This document shows, piece after piece, positions 5,581 through 9,806 of a DNA stretch of 9,806 nt (its first letter is position 1; every line of letters begins with the position of its first letter). Under the pieces are notes generated by a model that had not been told where the DNA came from, did not search any database, and saw only the letters and a list, made by a program, of their open reading frames with translations. Source of the DNA: Chloroflexota bacterium. GTDB taxonomy: Bacteria; Chloroflexota; Anaerolineae; Anaerolineales; UBA11858. Position numbers and translations under genes: made by a program. Location: assembly GCA_003513015.1 (NCBI GenBank), contig DOTA01000007.1:1-9806 (forward strand), written 5' to 3'.

Positions 5581-5586
5581 TAATAT
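5581..5586 (+). promoter_or_regulatory. -10 box of the arsR-octaheme cytochrome operon
   Basis: TAATAT matches TATAAT at only four of six positions, but it sits at the place predicted from the first arsR promoter. Transcription would begin near 5593, putting the ArsR operator directly downstream. Confidence 0.42.
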
Positions 5587-5598
5587 TCCATCCATCAA

Positions 5599-5620
5599 TG
5601 TATTCGGGTATGCGAATACA
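5599..5620 (+). promoter_or_regulatory. ArsR-type operator: perfect 8-6-8 inverted repeat
   Basis: TGTATTCG (5599-5606) and CGAATACA (5613-5620) are perfect inverted arms around GGTATG. The site lies just after the predicted transcription start and 20 bases before the arsR start codon. Its right half, GCGAATAC, recurs at the first arsR operon. It is the likely binding site of one or both ArsR proteins. Confidence 0.72.
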
Positions 5621-5640
5621 TACTAAACTGGAATACAGAT

Positions 5641-5982
5641 ATGGATGGGACTCTCCTCGCCCAAGAAATTACCGAGCTTCACGCTGAAATTTGCTCCGCC
5701 GTCGCAGACCCCCGGCGGATTTTACTGTTGTATGCCATTTCTGAGCAGTCCCGCAACGTTAGCGATCTAGCTGAGCATATTGGCATCAGCCAGCCTGCGG
5801 CTTCACGCCACCTCAAAATTTTGCGCGACCGCGGCTTGGTGCAAGCTGTGCGCCAGGGGGCCAGCGTGGAATACAAATTAACCGATGTTCGTCTCATAGA
5901 CGCACTCAACATGCTCCGTGATGTACTTCGAGACCGCCTGACCTACCGGGCCAGCTTGATCGAAGATTCAAACAATTCATAA
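5641..5982 (+). CDS. ArsR/SmtB-family transcriptional regulator, second copy
   Basis: A 113-residue winged-helix regulator and paralogue of the protein at 1482, with the same order of elements: HAEICSAVADPRRILLLY (14-31), helix-turn-helix NVSDLAEHIGISQPAASRHLK, and wing GASVEYKLTD. Its only cysteine, Cys18, matches Cys17 of the first copy. It lacks the classic metal-binding motif, so a thiol, persulfide or redox signal is more likely than arsenic or zinc. A perfect palindrome lies 20 bases upstream, as expected for self-repression. The ribosome binding site is weak (GGAA ten bases before the ATG). It is followed after 13 bases by the octaheme cytochrome gene and is surely cotranscribed with it. 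Binding of both operators by both paralogues is possible. Confidence 0.9.
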   Translation: MDGTLLAQEITELHAEICSAVADPRRILLLYAISEQSRNVSDLAEHIGISQPAASRHLKILRDRGLVQAVRQGASVEYKLTDVRLIDALNMLRDVLRDRLTYRASLIEDSNNS

Positions 5983-5995
5983 CAGGACAACGACT

Positions 5996-7441
5996 ATGAA
6001 AAATTTCAAATATATTTGGGTACTTGGCATCCTCGTCACCCTGGCGATCATCATCGTTCCCATCTTGATCCTGATGCCCAAAAATGCCAAAGCACAGGAT
6101 AGCCCCTGGGAGAATGTGCCCATCCACAAGCCTCACACCGATCACTCCCAAATCGTCAAAGGCCCGTTTGAAACCGGCGCGGATGTCACCAAAGCCTGCC
6201 TGGAATGCCATGAAGATGCGGCCTTTAGTGTGATGCAAACCTCCCACTGGACCTGGGAAAGCCAACCTTTCGATGTGCCCTGGCGCGATGAACCGGTCAC
6301 TATTGGCAAAAAGAACCAGATCAACAACTTCTGCATTGGCACCCAGGGCAACCAAAAGAAATGTATGAGTTGCCACATCGGCTATGGCTGGGAAGATGCT
6401 AATTTCGATTTTGCTAACCAGGAAAACGTGGATTGCTTAGCCTGCCACGCGGATGTGAACCTGTATGGCAAAAGCGATTACGGTTATCCCGCGGCTGGTA
6501 TCGATCTGGCCGCAGCAGCCCAAAGCGTGCGCAACCCCACTCGCGAAAATTGTGGCGGCTGCCACTTTGATGGCGGTGGCGGCAATGGCGTAAAACACGG
6601 CGATCTCGATGAACATCTCTACTTTCCGGAAGCTACCTTGGATGTGCACATGGGCGAGTTGGATTTTCAATGCACCGATTGCCATCAAACCAAAGATCAT
6701 CAAATTTTAGGCCGACTGGTTGTCGATAATTACACCATCGATCCGCAAGAGCAGGTGGCCTGCACCGATTGCCATGCCAGCGATTTGCATGCCGATGATC
6801 GCATCAACGCCCACACCCAGACCGTGGCCTGCCAAACCTGCCACATCCCCGATATTGGTGTCAAAGACCCCACCAAAGTTTACTGGGATTGGTCAACTGC
6901 CGGTCAGGATTTACCCGAAAACCACTTCACTTACCTAAAAATCAAAGGTTCCTTCGTTTACGAAAGCGATTTCGCTCCCGCCTATTCCTGGTTCAACGGC
7001 AACCTCGAATATCGCTATCTGTTGGGCGACAAAATTGATCCCACCCAGCCCACGATCCTCGATCAGCCCGCGGGCAGTATTACAGATCCCAATGCCAAAA
7101 TCTACCCGTTCAAAATTCACGTTGCCCGGCAGCCTTACGATACCGTCAACAACTACCTGTTACAACCGCTCACCGCGCGGGAAGACGGCTTCTGGACAAC
7201 CTTCGATTGGCCTTCCGCCTTGCAATTAGGCTCCGATATCGTGGGGATGGATTTCAGCGGCGAATATGATTTCGCCGAAACCTGGATGTACTGGCCGGTC
7301 ACCCACATGGTACCCCCCTCTGAAAAAGCCCTGACCTGCAACTTCTGCCACGGCCCCGAAGGGCGTATGGATTGGCAAGCCCTCGGCTACCTGGGCGACC
7401 CCATCGATTGGGGTGGGCGCAACCTGGAAAACAACGAATAA
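5996..7441 (+). CDS. Octaheme c-type cytochrome, tetrathionate reductase (OTR) family
   Basis: A 481-residue exported multihaem protein. Residues 1-33 form a signal sequence (hydrophobic 7-27, possible cleavage after AKA). There are exactly eight CxxCH haem motifs, starting at Cys68, 123, 147, 186, 226, 256, 279 and 448. NNFCIG (111-116) and GVKHGDLDEH (198-207) are hallmark segments of the family: Cys113 and Lys200 lie 87 apart, close to the active-site Cys64 and haem-ligating Lys153 of Shewanella OTR as I remember them. Shewanella OTR reduces tetrathionate, and also nitrite and hydroxylamine in vitro, so the physiological substrate here is open. The enzyme would act outside the cytoplasmic membrane. 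RBS AGGAC is seven bases upstream. The next gene encodes a haem and cytochrome b protein that could link it to the quinone pool. Confidence 0.9.
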   Translation: MKNFKYIWVLGILVTLAIIIVPILILMPKNAKAQDSPWENVPIHKPHTDHSQIVKGPFETGADVTKACLECHEDAAFSVMQTSHWTWESQPFDVPWRDEPVTIGKKNQINNFCIGTQGNQKKCMSCHIGYGWEDANFDFANQENVDCLACHADVNLYGKSDYGYPAAGIDLAAAAQSVRNPTRENCGGCHFDGGGGNGVKHGDLDEHLYFPEATLDVHMGELDFQCTDCHQTKDHQILGRLVVDNYTIDPQEQVACTDCHASDLHADDRINAHTQTVACQTCHIPDIGVKDPTKVYWDWSTAGQDLPENHFTYLKIKGSFVYESDFAPAYSWFNGNLEYRYLLGDKIDPTQPTILDQPAGSITDPNAKIYPFKIHVARQPYDTVNNYLLQPLTAREDGFWTTFDWPSALQLGSDIVGMDFSGEYDFAETWMYWPVTHMVPPSEKALTCNFCHGPEGRMDWQALGYLGDPIDWGGRNLENNE

Positions 7442-7455
7442 ATTGACCGAAGGCC

Positions 7456-7492
7456 GGGGATGGAAGACAAGTAAAACCCGTCATCCGTCCCC
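7456..7492 (+). other. Intercistronic hairpin between the two cytochrome genes
   Basis: GGGGATGGAAGA (7456-7467) pairs with TCATCCGTCCCC (7481-7492) over twelve positions, with one T-G wobble and one A-A mismatch, around a 13-base loop. No T run follows, so it is not a standard terminator. It fills much of the 80-base gap and could stabilise the upstream message or tune expression of the downstream gene. Confidence 0.5.
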
Positions 7493-7521
7493 AGTCTCCC
7501 GTCTAACCTACGAGAATGCAC

Positions 7522-9806
7522 ATGACACAAAAACGCACGCTAAGAATTTTCATTGCCGGGTTGCTCCTGCTCACCGTTGGCCTTGCCTGGTTTGGACGCA
7601 ACGCCTTTGCCATGCAAGCCGAAAAACCCGCCACACAGCAAATCTCGCCCCTGCACCCTACCTTCGCCCTGCTCGATGAAGATGGAACGAACGTGCTCGA
7701 AAGCGGCAAACCCGTTTCCACGATGAACACCTGCGGCGCTTGCCACGATGCCGAATTCATCGTTTCACACAGCTTCCATGCCGATGTAGGCTTGCAAGAT
7801 TTCGGCGCGCCCGGCCAAACGGTCAGCGAACGCCCCTGGGATACCAGCCCCGGCCTGTTTGGCAAGTGGAATGCCATCAGCTACCGCTACCTTTCACCTG
7901 CGGGGGATGATCTGATTGACCTGGGGACCGCGGATTGGCTGCGGACGATTGGGATTCGCCACGTAGGTGGGGGACCCGCAACCACCAGCCGGGAGGGCAC
8001 CCCTCTCCAGAGTTTGGTCAACACCCCAGGGGATCCGCAGACGAACATCCTGGACCCCCAAACGGGTGAGCTAATCCCCTGGGATTGGTCTGAATCCGGG
8101 GTAATCGAGATGAATTGTTTCCTCTGTCATACCCCGCAACCGAACAACAATAGCCGCATCGAAACCATCCACGCCGGGGAATTTGGCTGGGCCAACACCG
8201 CCACGCTGGAAGGCAGCGGCATTGTCGAAAAATCTGCTGAGGGCTTCACCTGGAACGCCTCTGCTTTTGATGAAAACGGCGAACTGCTCGCTGATTTTGT
8301 GAAAATCCAAGACCCCACCAACAACAACTGCGGCCTATGCCACGGACTGGTTCACGATAACATCGAAGATCCGCTGGTCACCTATGGCTGCACGCCTGAA
8401 CGTTGGAGCACTATCACCACCGGGCAAATCGTTTCGCCGCAGCAAATCTCCGATAGCGGCATGAATCTGGCTGATAAAGAGCAACTAACCCGCTCGTGGG
8501 ATGTGCATGCCGAACGCTTGCTAAAATGCACCGATTGTCACTATGCCTTGAATAATCCGCTGTATTACCAGGAAACCAATGCCAGCAAACCGGAGCACTT
8601 GATTTTCGATCCTCGCCGCCTGGATATTGGCGAATACCTGCTGCAACCGCTGCACCAGTTCGCCCGCGGCGATAGTGCCCAAACCACGGTAGCCCCGGAA
8701 TTGAATAACACCATGCGGCGCTGCGATTCATGCCACGATACACAGACCACGCATGACTGGCTGCCCTATAAAGAGGCCCACTTCAACGCTGTAAGCTGCG
8801 AAAGCTGCCATATTCCGCAATTGTATTCCTCGGCCAACCAGCAGCAAGACTGGACCGTGATTACGGCCGAAGGCACCTCCCGGGCCGATTGCCGCGGCAC
8901 AGAAGGCCAAAACCCCGACACCCTGCAAACCTTACTGGTCGGTTACGAGCCGGTTTTGTTGCCGCGCGGGGATGTAAGTGGTAATTACTCGCTAGCGCCT
9001 TTCAACCTGGTTACTTCGTTCTTCTGGGTTTATGGCGATCCGCCTCGCCCGGTGCGTCTGGACGATTTGAAAGCGGCCTATTTTGATGGCGCGGATTATC
9101 ATCCCGGCATTGTGCAGCGTTTTGACACTAACGGCAACGGCACTATCGAAGAAAATGAACTGATCATTGATACGCCCGAAAAACAAAACTTTGTGGCCCA
9201 ACGGCTGATCAATTTAGGTTTGGGGAATCCCCGTATCGTGGGTGAAATCCAACCCTATAGCATCAACCACGATGTCGCTGAGGGTGAGTGGGTCACCAAA
9301 GACTGCGCCACCTGCCACGGGGAAGAATCCCGGCTGGCGCAGCCCATCCAACTCGCCAGCTATACGCCGGGCGGGGTAATCCCTGAGTTTGTGCAGGGCA
9401 ACGATGTCAGTGTCAACGGTGAGATTTACAAAGACGACGATGGCGCGCTGTATTACCAACCCTCCCCGGAGAACAGCGGCCTGTACATCCTCGGCCACAA
9501 TAGCGTCGGTTGGATTGACCTGCTGGGTGGATTGTTCTTCCTCGGCGTGTTAGGCGCGATCAGCGTGCATGGCGGTTTGCGAGTGGCTGCAGCCATGCGC
9601 CAGCCCAAGCATGCTGCCCAGACCGAAAAAGTGTACATGTACTCGGTCTACGAGCGTCTGTGGCACTGGCTGCAAACCTTTGCAATCGTGATACTGCTTT
9701 TCACCGGCCTGATCATCCACAAACCCGAAACCTTCGGCATCTTCACCTTCACGGGTGTGGTGCTGGTACACAATGTGCTGGCGGCTCTGCTGGCGCTCAA
9801 CGCGGC
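7522..9806 (+). CDS. Seven-haem cytochrome c fused to a membrane cytochrome b domain (partial, runs off the right edge)
   Basis: 761 codons are visible without a stop. Residues 1-33 are a signal sequence (IAGLLLLTVGLAWFG core). Seven CxxCH motifs start at Cys71, 199, 270, 336, 401, 426 and 595. Residues 535-546 (DTNGNGTIEENE) are a complete EF-hand calcium loop between haems six and seven. A membrane helix follows at about 664-685, then YERLWHWLQTFAIVILLFTG (710-729), typical of the FdnI/cytochrome b561-like family with His715 and His733 as possible b-haem ligands, and the start of another helix. The protein would pass electrons between quinone and the octaheme enzyme encoded 80 bases upstream. 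ATG at 7522 is preferred over the in-frame ATG at 7516 because GAG (7512-7514) is better spaced, though the ribosome binding site is weak. The fusion is inferred from one open frame; no named family is assigned. Confidence 0.87.
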   Translation, partial: MTQKRTLRIFIAGLLLLTVGLAWFGRNAFAMQAEKPATQQISPLHPTFALLDEDGTNVLESGKPVSTMNTCGACHDAEFIVSHSFHADVGLQDFGAPGQTVSERPWDTSPGLFGKWNAISYRYLSPAGDDLIDLGTADWLRTIGIRHVGGGPATTSREGTPLQSLVNTPGDPQTNILDPQTGELIPWDWSESGVIEMNCFLCHTPQPNNNSRIETIHAGEFGWANTATLEGSGIVEKSAEGFTWNASAFDENGELLADFVKIQDPTNNNCGLCHGLVHDNIEDPLVTYGCTPERWSTITTGQIVSPQQISDSGMNLADKEQLTRSWDVHAERLLKCTDCHYALNNPLYYQETNASKPEHLIFDPRRLDIGEYLLQPLHQFARGDSAQTTVAPELNNTMRRCDSCHDTQTTHDWLPYKEAHFNAVSCESCHIPQLYSSANQQQDWTVITAEGTSRADCRGTEGQNPDTLQTLLVGYEPVLLPRGDVSGNYSLAPFNLVTSFFWVYGDPPRPVRLDDLKAAYFDGADYHPGIVQRFDTNGNGTIEENELIIDTPEKQNFVAQRLINLGLGNPRIVGEIQPYSINHDVAEGEWVTKDCATCHGEESRLAQPIQLASYTPGGVIPEFVQGNDVSVNGEIYKDDDGALYYQPSPENSGLYILGHNSVGWIDLLGGLFFLGVLGAISVHGGLRVAAAMRQPKHAAQTEKVYMYSVYERLWHWLQTFAIVILLFTGLIIHKPETFGIFTFTGVVLVHNVLAALLALNA

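Noticed and set aside
1..9806. CRISPR arrays, tRNA or rRNA genes, transposases or phage genes
   Set aside because: I saw no regularly spaced direct repeats, no tRNA or rRNA signature and no recognisable transposase, integrase or phage protein on either strand.

Overview
The window is 9.8 kb of bacterial chromosome carrying a compact sulfur-redox region next to a housekeeping aminoacyl-tRNA synthetase gene. Protein types, gene style and moderate GC suggest a member of Chloroflexota (Anaerolineae-like), possibly from a metagenome contig; this assignment is inference from general resemblance, not from a marker search.

Layout. (1) Positions 1-879, minus strand: the first 293 codons of aspS, aspartyl-tRNA synthetase, with residues expected of the non-discriminating type that charges both tRNA-Asp and tRNA-Asn. 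(2) Positions 911-1096, minus strand: an extended -10 promoter, an unannotated 33-codon leader peptide with a nine-codon uninterrupted Asn/Asp run, then an 11-bp antiterminator pairing and an overlapping terminator hairpin ending about 40 nt before aspS. This has the layout of ribosome-mediated transcription attenuation. (3) Positions 1097-1365: non-coding, with a large imperfect inverted repeat. (4) Positions 1366-4647, plus strand: CRP/FNR-like site, -10 box and ArsR-type operator, then arsR, an SQR-like flavoprotein gene, a DUF1641 gene, a DsrC/TusE gene and dsrE2, closed by a bidirectional terminator. (5) Positions 4729-5388, minus strand: an XRE-cupin regulator. (6) From 5521, plus strand: a second promoter of the same architecture (two CRP/FNR-like sites, -10 box, ArsR-type operator), a second arsR paralogue, an octaheme tetrathionate-reductase-family cytochrome, and the 5' part of a gene for a seven-haem protein fused to a membrane cytochrome b; this last gene runs off the window.

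How the parts work together. The first operon looks cytoplasmic: SQR-like oxidation of sulfide to sulfane sulfur, with DsrE2 and a single-cysteine DsrC/TusE as sulfur carriers. The second looks extracytoplasmic: a quinone-linked cytochrome b and multihaem wire feeding (or drawn from) an octaheme enzyme acting on a sulfur or nitrogen oxyanion. The two promoters match in site types and spacing, and the two ArsR proteins share a single cysteine at the same place, so the operons are probably one regulon with a global CRP/FNR-type activator and local thiol-sensing repressors.

The strongest candidates for something undescribed are the Asn/Asp leader-peptide attenuator of aspS and the duplicated CRP/FNR-ArsR promoter pair. 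A caution: codon composition in aspS changes sharply near position 180, which may reflect recombination or a chimeric assembly at the contig edge.
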